Positions 9,284 through 18,353 are shown, numbered from the stretch's first letter. The stretch: DNA of 64,000 bases from Jeongeupia wiesaeckerbachi (GCF_050916355.1 NZ_CP136946.1:1426001-1490000); one strand, 5' to 3'. Numbers and translations are program-made. The notes: a model not told the origin generated them from the letters alone.

Positions 9284-9696
9284 TGGCGTTCGGCGGCCTC
9301 GACGACAACGATGAGGTGATGAGCGAAATCAATATGACGCCGCTGGTCGACGTCATGCTGGTGCTGTTGATCATCTTCATCATCACCGTGCCGGTGATCA
9401 ACCACGCGGTGAAGATGGATCTGCCGCGTGCGGCGAACCAGCCGCAGCAGATCAAGCCCGAGAACATCGCCTTGTCGATCGACGCCGCCGGCCAGCGCTT
9501 CTGGCAGGGCGAGAAGATCGACGACGCGATGCTCGACGAGCGGCTGAAGGCCGCTGCGGAGAAAAAGCCGCAGCCGGAACTGCACCTGACCGCCGACCGC
9601 AATGTCCGCTACGAAGTCGTCGCACAGACGATGGCCGCAGCGCAGCGCAACGGGCTCGAACGCATCGGCTTCGTCACCGATCCCAAGGCGCAGTAA
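9283..9696 (+). CDS. exbD: ExbD, TonB-system accessory protein
   Basis: 137 residues, normal for ExbD/TolR. One membrane helix follows the conserved MSEINMTPLVDVMLVLLIIF motif near residues 15-42 and contains the essential Asp of PLVDV. The rest is a periplasmic domain that contacts TonB. The start codon overlaps the exbB stop by one base. The transcript ends at a terminator about 45 bases downstream. Confidence 0.95.
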   Translation: MAFGGLDDNDEVMSEINMTPLVDVMLVLLIIFIITVPVINHAVKMDLPRAANQPQQIKPENIALSIDAAGQRFWQGEKIDDAMLDERLKAAAEKKPQPELHLTADRNVRYEVVAQTMAAAQRNGLERIGFVTDPKAQ

Positions 9697-9740
9697 GCGC
9701 CCGGCACCCCGCAAGGGCGCTCCATCGGCATCCCGCTCGA

Positions 9741-9767
9741 AAAACGCCCGCTGTATGCGGGCGTTTT
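9741..9767 (+). terminator. Rho-independent terminator after exbBD
   Basis: AAAACGCCCGC and GCGGGCGTTTT form a perfect 11-bp stem with a 5-base loop, ending in a T-rich stretch. Confidence 0.88.
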
Positions 9768-9857
9768 GCCGTTTTTCAAGCCCAAGCGTTTACGCTGCCT
9801 TACCCATCCGTCATCGGGCATGCTGGGCACTCTGGCAGAGACCGACTGGAGACCGCA

Positions 9858-10709
9858 ATGTGGAACGACGTTGCCGCAGCCATCCATGCCGCGGGGGGCG
9901 AGGCCGGGGAACCCAGCGCCGTTTTGCCGGTGGGCGGCGGCGAGATCAGCGCGGCGTTCCGCTTCGAATGCGGCGGCCGCAGCTATTTCGTCAAATGCAA
10001 CCGCAGGGGCGCGGGGTTCGATGCCGAAGCCGCTGCGCTGGGCCTGCTGGGGACGCGGATTCGCGTGCCGCAACCGGTCTGCAGCGGGCAGAGCGGCGAC
10101 CGCAGTTTTCTGGTCCTCGAATGGCTCGAGCTGCAAGGGCAGGGGGACGACGCCCGGCTCGGCGAGGCGCTGGCCGAAGTGCACCGGCTGACGATGCCGC
10201 GTTTCGGCTGGGACATCGACAACACGATCGGGCGGACGAGGCAGGCCAACGGCTGGCTGTCCGACTGGCCGGCGTTCTGGCTGCAGCGGCGGCTGGCACC
10301 GCAGCTTGAGCTGGCCGCACACAGCGGCGCGCGCCTGCGCGATGGGGACGCCTTGCTGGCGGCGCTGCCGGCACTGTTCGACGGCTATGCGCCGGCGGCA
10401 TCGCTGCTGCATGGCGATCTGTGGTCGGGCAACGCCGCCTTCCTCGCCGACGGCACGCCGGCCTTGTTCGATCCGGCCAGCTACTTCGGCGACCGCGAGA
10501 CCGATCTGGCGATGACCGAGCTGTTCGGTGGCTTCTCGCCGCGCTTTTACGCCGCCTACCGTGCCGCGTGGCCGCTCGATCCGGGCTACCGGGAACGACG
10601 GACGCTGTATCAGCTCTATCACGTGCTCAACCATTACAACCTGTTCGGTGGCCACTATCGCGACGCAGCACAGCGGATGATCCGCGAACTGCTGGCGCAA
10701 CTGCGCTGA
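9858..10709 (+). CDS. Fructosamine kinase family protein
   Basis: 283 residues, usual length for the fructosamine/ketosamine-3-kinase family (E. coli YniA type), a cytosolic kinase of the aminoglycoside phosphotransferase fold that helps repair glycated proteins. Visible features are an N-terminal lobe with the nucleotide-binding Lys in YFVKCN near residue 54, the catalytic loop LLHGDLWSGN near 189-198, and the metal-binding DPASYFGDRETDLAM segment near 212-226. The start is ATG at 9858 after a GAGACCGCA leader with a weak ribosome site. It lies alone between exbD and gcr. The exact substrate is unknown. Confidence 0.88.
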   Translation: MWNDVAAAIHAAGGEAGEPSAVLPVGGGEISAAFRFECGGRSYFVKCNRRGAGFDAEAAALGLLGTRIRVPQPVCSGQSGDRSFLVLEWLELQGQGDDARLGEALAEVHRLTMPRFGWDIDNTIGRTRQANGWLSDWPAFWLQRRLAPQLELAAHSGARLRDGDALLAALPALFDGYAPAASLLHGDLWSGNAAFLADGTPALFDPASYFGDRETDLAMTELFGGFSPRFYAAYRAAWPLDPGYRERRTLYQLYHVLNHYNLFGGHYRDAAQRMIRELLAQLR

Positions 10710-10763
10710 CGGCCTGTCATCGTCAATACGATAAAATCATCCGACCTCTCCACTGGAAATCAT

Positions 10764-12836
10764 ATGGAAGCCATTCTGCGCGCCATGGTCAGTGCGCCGA
10801 CCGAGCGCGCTTTCGACCTGTTTCGCGAGCTCGTCGACACGATGCGCCCGCGCGACCACGCCGATGCCGTCGCCGCGAACAACGCGGTACAGGCGCTGGC
10901 CTATCTGCTCGAGCAGTATCCCGACTACCGCGCGGCGCTGCGGCGCCACCTGCTGCACCTGCTGTCGACGCGCAAGCAGGTCCAGCTGTACACCGATACC
11001 GGCATCCTTTCGAACGAGACCTTCTACACCGCGCTGACCCGCCGCATCGGCTACCGGGTGCTGCCGCCGGTGTTCAACCGCTATTCGCTCAAGGACGTGT
11101 TTGGCGCGCTGTTCCACCGGCGGACCGACTATGTCTGGCTCGAGGCGATCAGCCGCGATGCCTGGCTGGCGCTCGGCCGGGCAATGCATGTCCACGACGA
11201 AACCGACCGCGACAGCATCAACAAGACGCGGCTGCAGGTGCTCGAGGCGATCCAGGTGCTGTCGTGCCGGCTGTCGGCGATCGGTCTCGAACCCGAACTG
11301 GTGCGCAACAACCCGGACATCGAACGCTTCGAGTCGCCGTTCGTACGTCAGAACGTCGAAACGCTCGCCTACATCGAGCACTACCGCCGGGCGATGATCG
11401 ACGAGGCGCTGCCCGACGAGGACGTCCGGCCGATTCTGGTGCTGCTCGACCAGTGCGAGGACTGGCTCGCCAAGATCAGGAAAAGCGCGGCCAAGAACGG
11501 TATTTCGGTCGGGCTGACGTATCACATGGTGCGGCTGTACCAGCACGTCGAGCGCATGCGCATGCTGCTGCTGCTGATCGACCCGGTGCCGAGCCCGGAC
11601 AAGGCCGAGCTGATCATCGACGGCCTGGTCGCGCTGGTACGGGCCGAAAACCGCAAGTACCGGATCCGCGACGTGTTCGCCGACAACACCTCCTTGCTGG
11701 CCTTGCAGGTGACCGAGCACGCCAGCCATACCGGCGAACATTACATCGCCGAAACCCGCAGCGAATGGCTCGGCATGTTCCGCTCGGCCGCCGGCGCCGG
11801 CGTCATCGTCGGTTTCATGGCGCTGATCAAGCTCCTGACCGCCAAGGCGCATATCCCGCTGCTGCTCGAAGCGATCCTGTTCGGCCTCAATTACGCGCTC
11901 GGCTTCATGCTGATCCACATGCTGCATTTCACCATCGCGACCAAGCAGCCGGCGATGACGGCGGCCAAGATCGCCGCGACCATCCATGCCGGCAGCCGGC
12001 AAGGACGAACGCAGCGTGTCGACCTGGACGAGCTGGCCGGCTTGATCGTCAAGGTGGTGCGGACGCAGTTCATCGCCATCGTCGGCAACGTGGCCTTGGC
12101 GATGCCGGTCGCGCTGCTGATCGCGATGGGCTGGAACTGGTATGTCGGCAGCCCGGTCATCGACACCGCCAAGGCCGACCACCTGCTGCACGATCTGTCG
12201 CCGATCGCCAGTCTGGCGCTGTTCCACGCGGCCATCGCCGGTTGCTGCCTGTTCCTGGCCGGGCTGATCTCGGGTTATTACGACAACAAGGCGATCTACA
12301 ACCGCATCCCCGACCGGATCGCGGCGCTGCCGTGGTTGAACTGGCTGGTTGGCGAATCGCGCGCCCGACGGCTGGCCAAGTACATCGAGAACAACCTCGG
12401 TGCGCTGGCCGGTAACTTCTACTTCGGCATGATGCTCGGCATGATCGGTACCGTCGGCTTCCTCCTGGGGCTGCCGATCGATATCCGCCATATCACCTTC
12501 TCGTCGGCCTACCTGTCGTTCGCCGCGGTGACCTACAACTTCCAGCTCGACTGGCAAATCGTCGCGATGTCGGTGCTCGGCATTGCCCTGATCGGCATGA
12601 CCAACCTCGCGGTCAGCTTCGGCCTGGCGCTGTGGGTGGCGCTGCGTTCGCGCAAGCTGACCTTCCAGGCGACCAAGCCCTTGCTCGGCGAACTGGCGCG
12701 TCGCTTCATGCGCAATCCGGGCCAGTTCTTCCTCCCGGCCCGTGCCGCCAAGCCGGTCGCGCCGCCACCGCCCTTGCCCAACCATCAGGAGACCGTCCGT
12801 GAGTGGATTCGATTGCGTCGCCAACGCGCTGGTTGA
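10764..12836 (+). CDS. gcr: Gcr family 'site-specific recombinase' (PF10136), polytopic membrane protein
   Basis: 690-residue member of the family annotated as gonococcal recombinase (SpecificRecomb). The N-terminal half is soluble and helical, with family landmarks such as LLSTRKQVQLYTDTGI and EAISRDAWLALGRAM. The C-terminal half carries five or more membrane segments (roughly residues 335-395, 430-460, 480-510, 548-590, 600-630). I see no tyrosine or serine recombinase catalytic motif. The family name rests on old genetic data, and the sequence argues for a membrane function. The end overlaps the next gene by 38 bases, so the two are likely co-transcribed. Confidence 0.85.
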   Translation: MEAILRAMVSAPTERAFDLFRELVDTMRPRDHADAVAANNAVQALAYLLEQYPDYRAALRRHLLHLLSTRKQVQLYTDTGILSNETFYTALTRRIGYRVLPPVFNRYSLKDVFGALFHRRTDYVWLEAISRDAWLALGRAMHVHDETDRDSINKTRLQVLEAIQVLSCRLSAIGLEPELVRNNPDIERFESPFVRQNVETLAYIEHYRRAMIDEALPDEDVRPILVLLDQCEDWLAKIRKSAAKNGISVGLTYHMVRLYQHVERMRMLLLLIDPVPSPDKAELIIDGLVALVRAENRKYRIRDVFADNTSLLALQVTEHASHTGEHYIAETRSEWLGMFRSAAGAGVIVGFMALIKLLTAKAHIPLLLEAILFGLNYALGFMLIHMLHFTIATKQPAMTAAKIAATIHAGSRQGRTQRVDLDELAGLIVKVVRTQFIAIVGNVALAMPVALLIAMGWNWYVGSPVIDTAKADHLLHDLSPIASLALFHAAIAGCCLFLAGLISGYYDNKAIYNRIPDRIAALPWLNWLVGESRARRLAKYIENNLGALAGNFYFGMMLGMIGTVGFLLGLPIDIRHITFSSAYLSFAAVTYNFQLDWQIVAMSVLGIALIGMTNLAVSFGLALWVALRSRKLTFQATKPLLGELARRFMRNPGQFFLPARAAKPVAPPPPLPNHQETVREWIRLRRQRAG

Positions 12837-13425
12837 CGACGGCTGGTGCGTGCTGCCGGGCTTCCTGAGCCCGGCTGAAGTCGCCGCGCTGGTCGCGTCG
12901 TCGCAGGCCCGGCGGGCCGACTTCGCCCGCGCCGGCGTCGGCCGCGCCGGCGGCCACGCGGTCAACGGCGAGATCCGCGGCGACGAGGTGCTGTGGCTCG
13001 ATGATGAGGGTTGGGCTGGCGCGGATGGTCCGGCTGACGCGGCCGATCCGGCCGCAGCGCTTGCGCTCGACCGGCTAGAGGCGCTGCGCGGCGAGTTGAA
13101 CGCCGGGCTCTACCTCGGGCTGGCCGAACTCGAGTGCCATCTGGCGGTCTATCCGGAAGGGCGCTTCTACAAGCGCCACCTCGATCAGCACCGCGGCGAG
13201 GACACCCGCGTCGTCACCATCGTGCTCTACCTGAACCCCGAATGGGGCGAGGCCGATGGCGGCGAGCTGCGGCTTTACCTCGACGACGGTAGCCATCGCG
13301 ATGTCCGCCCCGATGGCGGCACACTGGCGGTGTTCATGTCCGACCGATTCGAGCACGAGGTGCTGCCGGCACGACGCGAGCGCTGGTCGCTGACCGGCTG
13401 GTACCGTCGTCGTGCGCGCGTGTGA
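12799..13425 (+). CDS. 2OG-Fe(II) oxygenase (SM-20/prolyl-hydroxylase-like)
   Basis: 208 residues from the GTG at 12799, chosen because an AGGAGA ribosome site lies at 12787-12792; the frame is open further upstream but only inside the preceding gene. The double-stranded beta-helix core has the iron-binding H-x-D in YKRHLDQH, a distal His in FEHEVLP, and the 2-oxoglutarate-binding Arg in RERWSLTGW. The family hydroxylates protein or small-molecule substrates; the substrate here is unknown. It overlaps gcr by 38 bases, which implies translational coupling. Confidence 0.88.
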   Translation: MSGFDCVANALVDDGWCVLPGFLSPAEVAALVASSQARRADFARAGVGRAGGHAVNGEIRGDEVLWLDDEGWAGADGPADAADPAAALALDRLEALRGELNAGLYLGLAELECHLAVYPEGRFYKRHLDQHRGEDTRVVTIVLYLNPEWGEADGGELRLYLDDGSHRDVRPDGGTLAVFMSDRFEHEVLPARRERWSLTGWYRRRARV

Positions 13426-13497
13426 CTTCGTCCACAGCCCGGGCGGGTGCCGCTCACTACAATGGCTGCATTGATCCGATCCCGGGAGGGCCTCCAG

Positions 13498-13986
13498 ATG
13501 CGCGCCCCTAAACTGATTGCCCTGATGCTGGCCGGCGCCAGCACCGTCTTTGTCGCCGGTTGCGCCAACACCTCGTCGAACGTCTACAACCGCGACCAGA
13601 TGATGCAGGCCGCGACGGTACAGTCCGGCGCGATCGAGAACCTGCGTTCGGTGAAAATGCAGGATTCCACCGGCGTCGGCACCGTTGCTGGCGGCGCGAT
13701 CGGCGGGATCGCCGCAGGCGGCAATATCGGTGGCGGCAACGGCCAGATCGTTGCCGGCATCCTGGGCGCCATCGTCGGTGGCCTGGCCGGCAATGCAATC
13801 GAGAAGGGCGTCACCCAGCAGGATGCGTACGAGGTGACCGTCCGGCTCGACAACGGCCAGCGCATGGTCATCGTGCAGAAGGCCGACGCCCCGCTCACGG
13901 TCGGCCAGCGTGTCGACGTGCTGACCGACAGCAAGAGCACCCGCGTGGTGCCGGCGGGCAACGGCATCGTGCCGCAGCCGATGTGA
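13498..13986 (+). CDS. SlyB-like glycine-zipper outer-membrane lipoprotein
   Basis: 162 residues from the ATG at 13498, preceded by GGGAGGG. A lipoprotein signal ends in the lipobox VAGC (Cys about residue 22). A glycine-zipper 2TM segment follows (GTVAGGAIGGIAAGG, then GILGAIVGGLAGNAIEKG, about residues 60-103), and then a short C-terminal domain (YEVTVRLDNGQRMVIVQ). This is the SlyB/Pcp/17-kDa-antigen pattern; such proteins sit in the outer membrane and support envelope integrity. It is a single gene with its own terminator. Confidence 0.88.
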   Translation: MRAPKLIALMLAGASTVFVAGCANTSSNVYNRDQMMQAATVQSGAIENLRSVKMQDSTGVGTVAGGAIGGIAAGGNIGGGNGQIVAGILGAIVGGLAGNAIEKGVTQQDAYEVTVRLDNGQRMVIVQKADAPLTVGQRVDVLTDSKSTRVVPAGNGIVPQPM

Positions 13987-14014
13987 TCCTCGCCTGCGAC
14001 CGACGAGTCCAGTG

Positions 14015-14039
14015 AAAACGGCCCCGCGGGGCCGTTTTT
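14015..14039. terminator. Bidirectional terminator between the SlyB-like gene and the Na/Pi symporter
   Basis: AAAACGGCCCC/GGGGCCGTTTTT is a perfect GC-rich stem with A- and T-runs on opposite sides, placed between convergent genes, so it can serve both. Confidence 0.9.
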
Positions 14040-14052
14040 GCGTCGACCGAGG

Positions 14053-15738
14053 CTAGACCCGCCCGGCCACGCCTTGCCAGGCATCCTCCTGCGTCCGCAC
14101 ACGGCCGGTGTCCGGCGCGCCGCCGCCCTGTTCGAGCACCGGGTAGGCGATCGCGCAGATGTGCGAGTGGATCCGCCGCAGGTCGCGCAGCACGTCCAGA
14201 TGCAGCGAACTCGAGGCGATGCTCTCGGGCACGCCGTCGCGCAGCCGCGCCAGATGGGTGTCGGCGGCGTGGCGGCCCAGCTCGCGGATCGTCACCTTGC
14301 CGGCCAGCAGCGTCTGCGCGGTATGCAGGTCGGCCGAGATGAACACCGACTGGGCGCGGTGGAAGTTCTCCAGCACCTCGTGGTGAAGCTGGGCCAGCTC
14401 GGCGGCGCCATCGTGCGAAAAACTCAGCTGGCCGCGGATCTTCTTGCCGGCCAGCTCCATCAGGTTCTTGTCGATGATGTCGCCGATGTGCTCCATATTG
14501 ATGACGAAACCGATGATCGCCATCGCCCGCGCCGCATCGTGCTGCGACAGGCTTTCGCGGGTGATCTCGGTGACGTAGAGCTTGATCGCCTCGTGCAGCC
14601 GGTCGACGGCGTTGTCGCGGCGGGTGATGTCCAGAATGCGCTGCCGGTCGTCCCCCAGCAGCGCCGGCATGCTCGATCGGAGCATTTCCTCGACGATGTC
14701 GCCCATGTGCAGCGCTTCGCGCGTTGCGCAGGTCAGCGCCAGCGACGGCGTGGCAATCGCCGACGGATCGAGGTAGCGCGGTGCGTCGGGCTGGTCGGCG
14801 GCGGCGCGCTGGTCCGGAAAAACGCGCTCGAGCAGCCGTGAAACCGGCTTGAGCAGGCCGATGAAGGCCAGCGCGATGCCGAGGTTGAGCAGCGTGTGGA
14901 AATCGGCGACCAGTGCGCCCGGATCGGGCCACAGCCGCCCGAGCCACTGCGCCAGCGGCCCGACCGCCAATAGCAGCACGAGGCAGCTGCCGCCGCGCAG
15001 CAGCAGGTTGCCGGCCGGCAGCCGCCGGCGCAGGTTGTCGTTGCCCTTGTTGCCCTCGAACCAGGGATTGAGCGCGCTGCCGATATTGGCGCCGAGCACC
15101 ATCGCCAGCGCGGTGCTGGCCGGGATCGCGTGCGAGCCGGCGAGCGACATCACCAGCAGCACCGTCGGGATGCTCGAATGCGCCAGCCAGGTCAGCAGTG
15201 CCGCGATCATCGCGTTTGGCAACGGTTGGTCGGCAAGCACGTCGAGGATGGCGCGCATTGCCGGTGCGGCTTCGGCCGGTTGCATGGTTTCGACCAGCAG
15301 CCGCAGCGCCAACAGCATCAGGCCGATGCCGATGAAGGCCCGGCCGAAGTCGCGCATCTGCGAGCCCTTGCCGCGCTCGAACATGAACAGCCCGGCGATC
15401 AGGCACAGCGGCGATACCCAGCCCAGATGCAGCGAGAACGCCTGGACGATCAGCGTCGAGCCCAGATTGGCGCCGAGCATGATCGCCAGCCCGGCGATCG
15501 GCGTCAGCACCCGGCGCGCGGCGAACGAGGTCGCGATCAGGCCGGTGGCGGTGCTGCTCTGCAGCACGGTGGTGATCGCCAGCCCGGCCAGCATCGCGCG
15601 CCAGCGGCTGCCCAGGCTGCGGCCCATCAGTTGTCGCAACGACGCGCCGAGGGCGCGCATGAAGCCGGTTTCGACCATGTGCAGCCCCCAGGTCAGGAGG
15701 GCGACACCACCGGCAAGATGAAGCAGAACGGTCATCAT
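14053..15738 (-). CDS. Na/Pi cotransporter II-related protein with PhoU-like tail
   Basis: 561 residues from the ATG at 15738, chosen for the GGGAGA site just upstream; the frame extends to 15777 without such a site. The N-terminal ~320 residues are membrane-embedded with the two inverted QSS repeats of the family (LQSSTATG near residue 58 and LAHSSIPTVLL near 200) and GANLGST/GANIGSA motifs. The C-terminal ~200 residues are helical and PhoU-like (MGDIVEEML, NMEHIGDIIDKNL). The family (YjbB/NptA) moves phosphate across the inner membrane. The gene stands alone; I see no Pho box. Confidence 0.9.
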   Translation of the reverse strand: MMTVLLHLAGGVALLTWGLHMVETGFMRALGASLRQLMGRSLGSRWRAMLAGLAITTVLQSSTATGLIATSFAARRVLTPIAGLAIMLGANLGSTLIVQAFSLHLGWVSPLCLIAGLFMFERGKGSQMRDFGRAFIGIGLMLLALRLLVETMQPAEAAPAMRAILDVLADQPLPNAMIAALLTWLAHSSIPTVLLVMSLAGSHAIPASTALAMVLGANIGSALNPWFEGNKGNDNLRRRLPAGNLLLRGGSCLVLLLAVGPLAQWLGRLWPDPGALVADFHTLLNLGIALAFIGLLKPVSRLLERVFPDQRAAADQPDAPRYLDPSAIATPSLALTCATREALHMGDIVEEMLRSSMPALLGDDRQRILDITRRDNAVDRLHEAIKLYVTEITRESLSQHDAARAMAIIGFVINMEHIGDIIDKNLMELAGKKIRGQLSFSHDGAAELAQLHHEVLENFHRAQSVFISADLHTAQTLLAGKVTIRELGRHAADTHLARLRDGVPESIASSSLHLDVLRDLRRIHSHICAIAYPVLEQGGGAPDTGRVRTQEDAWQGVAGRV

Positions 15739-15847
15739 GCTCGTTCTCCCTGGCCAGAACCCATGGGGCTCCGGCATGGCAACCCGGCCTTTGTCCTGCC
15801 TGGCCGGTGTTGCAGTGCGGCCGACTCAACCCGCTCGCCTGCTTGGC

Positions 15848-15876
15848 GCCTTGCCAGCACCGTTGCACTGGGTTTG
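15848..15876 (+). repeat. 29-bp dispersed intergenic repeat, copy 1
   Basis: GCCTTGCCAGCACCGTTGCA followed by CTGGGTTTG. It recurs with three mismatches at 37465-37493 in the same orientation, again between genes. It lies in the 283-bp gap 15739-16021, where I see nothing else. Confidence 0.6.
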
Positions 15877-16021
15877 CGCTGCGCAGCTACACCGTGGGGG
15901 ATGACCGCTTTTTCATTGCACTTTCATTCAGTCTTGACCATCGGCGCCGGTTTGGCTGGTCGCGTGCGCGGTTTCTGCCCGATGGACGTCAGCGCCTGCG
16001 TCGCGCGCGCAACACCGCTGC

Positions 16022-16918
16022 TCAGCGGCCGACGCCGACAGCCATGCGCGGCAACGGCTGTTTCCAGCGTTCGCTGAGCAGCACGCCGGCCAGCGTCAGC
16101 ACGCCGCCGACGAGGTGATACCACGCCAGTTGCTCGTGCAGGATCGGCGTTGCGGCGATCAGCGCGGTGAATACCGGCGACAGGTTGAACAGCAGCGTGG
16201 TGCGGCTCGGCCCGGCCTGCGCGACGCCGCGCATCCACAGCAGCGGCGCGAGCATCGATGCGAACAGCGCTGCGTACAGCACCAGCGGGATATTGGCGGC
16301 CGAGAGCCCGACCTTCGGCGATGCCAGATAGAGCGGCAGCAACAGTACGACGGCGACCAGCACCTGCAGGTAGAGCAGCAGCAAGGACGGCAGCTGGATC
16401 TGCCACTTCTTCAGCAGCACGCTGTAGAGCGCGTAGGCCAGCGTCGCGATCAGCATCAGCGCATCGCCGCTGCCGACGCCGTGCCGCAGCAGGGCGGCGA
16501 TGCTGCCGCCGGAAACGACGAGCAGCACGCCGGCGAACGATACGACCGAACCGGTGATCGCTCCCCACGTCAGCCGCTGGCCGAGCAGGCCGATCGACAG
16601 CGCCAGCGCCATCATCGGCATCAGCGACAGGATGATGCCCATATTCGTCGCCGACGTGCTGTGGGCGGCAAAGTAGGCGAGGGTCTGGTACAGCACCATG
16701 CCCATCAGCCCGAGCACGACGATCTTGCCGGCCTGCGCCCGGATCGCCGCACGGTGCTGCAGCAAGGGTTTGAACATGAACGGTGTGAACAGCAACGCCG
16801 CCAGCAGCCAGCGGTAGAAGCCGATTTCGGCCGGCGCGATCGCACCGGCGGCCAGTTTGTTGACGACGGTATTGGCGGCCCAGATCAGTACGGCCAGCAC
16901 GGGGAAGAGCAGGGGCAT
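16022..16918 (-). CDS. EamA/DMT-family inner-membrane exporter
   Basis: 298 residues from the ATG at 16918, which follows a strong AAGGAG site; the frame runs on to 17014 without one. About ten membrane helices in two EamA repeats are visible, starting at LLFPVLAVLIWAANTVVNKL. Conserved FYRWLLAALLF falls in the first repeat and LYSVLLKKW/LQVLVAVVLL in the second half. The family exports amino acids or other metabolites. It is divergent from an AraC regulator, 94 bp apart, which probably controls it. The substrate is unknown. Confidence 0.88.
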   Translation of the reverse strand: MPLLFPVLAVLIWAANTVVNKLAAGAIAPAEIGFYRWLLAALLFTPFMFKPLLQHRAAIRAQAGKIVVLGLMGMVLYQTLAYFAAHSTSATNMGIILSLMPMMALALSIGLLGQRLTWGAITGSVVSFAGVLLVVSGGSIAALLRHGVGSGDALMLIATLAYALYSVLLKKWQIQLPSLLLLYLQVLVAVVLLLPLYLASPKVGLSAANIPLVLYAALFASMLAPLLWMRGVAQAGPSRTTLLFNLSPVFTALIAATPILHEQLAWYHLVGGVLTLAGVLLSERWKQPLPRMAVGVGR

Positions 16919-17012
16919 GCGGCGCTCCTTCGGAATATGGGACGGATTGTCCGCCTGTCTGCCTGTCTGGATATACTGAGAAACAGACAAGCCGTTCACC
17001 GATCCGGACACC

Positions 17013-17801
17013 ATGAGCCAGCACTATTCACCGCAGCGTGATTTCGACCGCTTGCCCTACCCGGTGTGCTTCCGCTTCGATACGCTGGCCGCGCGCACCG
17101 AGTGCGAGCAGCACCAGCATCCCTGGGGCCAGCTCAACTACGCCGAGCACGGCGTGATGCAGATCGACGTTGCCGGCCAGCGCTTCCTGTCGCCGCCGCA
17201 GTACGCGGTCTGGCTGCCGGTCGGCGTCGTCCACGGCAGCTACAACCACCAGCCGGTGCTGTACCGCGCGCTCGACCTCGACCCGTCGCTGTGCGCCGCG
17301 CTGCCATCGCAGCCGTGCATGCTGGCGATCAGTCCGCTGCTGCGGGCGATTCTGGTCGACTTCGCCGAGCGTGGCGTCGCGGTGCCCGAACGCGATGCCG
17401 ACCGCCGTTTGGCGCAGGTGGTCGTCGACCAGCTCGGCAGCGCGCGGGTCGAGCCGCGCTACCTGCCGCTGGCGCAGACGCCGCAGCTGCGGCAGTTGCT
17501 CGACGCGCTGCAGCGCGATCCGGGCAACACCCGCAGCCTGGCCGACTGGGCGACAACGGTGCACCTGACCGGGCGGACGCTGGCGCGCCATTGCCAGCGC
17601 GAACTGGGGATGAGTCTGGGCGAGTGGCGATCGCGGCTGCGCTTTCTGCGCGCGATCGAGTGGCTCGAAGCCGGCCGCAGCGTGCAGGCGATCGCGCTGG
17701 ATCTGGGTTACAGCACGAGTTCGGCGTTCATCGCAATGTTCCAGCGCCAGGCGGGGACGACGCCGGAGCAGTATCGGCGGGAGATGGGGGCGAGGGTTTA
17801 G
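17013..17801 (+). CDS. AraC-family transcriptional regulator
   Basis: 262 residues: an N-terminal cupin sensor (HQHPWGQLNYAEHGVMQ near residues 31-49, PPQYAVWLPVGVVHGSYN) and a C-terminal double helix-turn-helix (LADWATTVHLTGRTLARHCQ; VQAIALDLGYSTSSAFIAMFQRQAGTTPEQYRRE). It is transcribed away from the EamA exporter and is the obvious candidate to regulate it. The shared 94-bp gap contains tandem CTGTCTG words (16952-16966) and a CAGACA nearby, possible half-sites. Confidence 0.9.
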   Translation: MSQHYSPQRDFDRLPYPVCFRFDTLAARTECEQHQHPWGQLNYAEHGVMQIDVAGQRFLSPPQYAVWLPVGVVHGSYNHQPVLYRALDLDPSLCAALPSQPCMLAISPLLRAILVDFAERGVAVPERDADRRLAQVVVDQLGSARVEPRYLPLAQTPQLRQLLDALQRDPGNTRSLADWATTVHLTGRTLARHCQRELGMSLGEWRSRLRFLRAIEWLEAGRSVQAIALDLGYSTSSAFIAMFQRQAGTTPEQYRREMGARV

Positions 17802-17837
17802 GCAGGGTGTGTGCGCTCGCTTGAGCGGGGCTGGGGT

Positions 17838-17945
17838 TAAGCGCCTGCGGCGCGGTGTTTATAAGCATGGATGCGCGTTCCGCCGTGCAGACGGGATACT
17901 TTCTTTGCTTCGCCAAAGAAAGTATCCAAAGAAAGGCGACCCCGC
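17838..17945 (+). repeat. Foldback intergenic repeat, left arm, with strong hairpin
   Basis: It begins AAGCGCCTGCGGCGC and includes ATGCGCGTTCCGCCG. Inside it, 17894-17907 and 17914-17927 are perfect 14-bp complementary arms (GGATACTTTCTTTG / CAAAGAAAGTATCC) around a CTTCGC loop. It is similar to the reverse complement of 18246-18353. Confidence 0.8.
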
Positions 17946-18245
17946 ATTCGCGCCCGCTTCGCGGGTACCCTACGCTGCGCGCCAAACGCGGCGGGGTCCT
18001 GAACTCGCCCTGCGGGCTCAGACAGCCAGGCCCCGAAACCCCGCGTCCGGCTGTGCTGCTCGGCGCTACTGAGGGGCCATAGGCGGTTTGCCATTGGCCG
18101 TGGTTGAAAACGATGCAAACGATCCGCAGCGGGTGAAAAGAGTGGCTTTTCAATCCCGTTCGCCAGCGCCGAGGAGTGGAGCGAGACAAGCCGGCCTCAT
18201 GGCTTGGCTCGCGACCGACCGAGGGTAGCCCGGCGGGTCGCAGGC

Positions 18246-18353
18246 GCGGGGCGCCTTTGGGGTGAAGGGGGCTTTGGCGAGACAAAGCTCCCTTCCCGTC
18301 CGCGCGGCGGAACGCGCATCAATGCCTTTAACCTACGCGCCGTAGGCGCTAAA
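18246..18353 (-). repeat. Foldback intergenic repeat, right arm
   Basis: The reverse complement reads AGCGCCTACGGCGCGTAGG, then ATGCGCGTTCCGCCGCGCG and a CTTTG-TCTCGC-CAAAG hairpin core. It aligns with the left arm through its whole length, with the ATGCGCGTTCCGCCG block identical. Confidence 0.8.

Noticed and set aside
12742..12798. Longer N-terminus of the 2OG oxygenase from 12742
   Set aside because: The extra residues (Arg/Ser/Pro-rich) overlap the gcr coding frame, and the GTG at 12799 has the AGGAGA ribosome site.
10764..12836. Mobile element or integrase at the Gcr gene
   Set aside because: No transposase or integrase motif, no flanking repeats or att-like sites; the name is a family label only.
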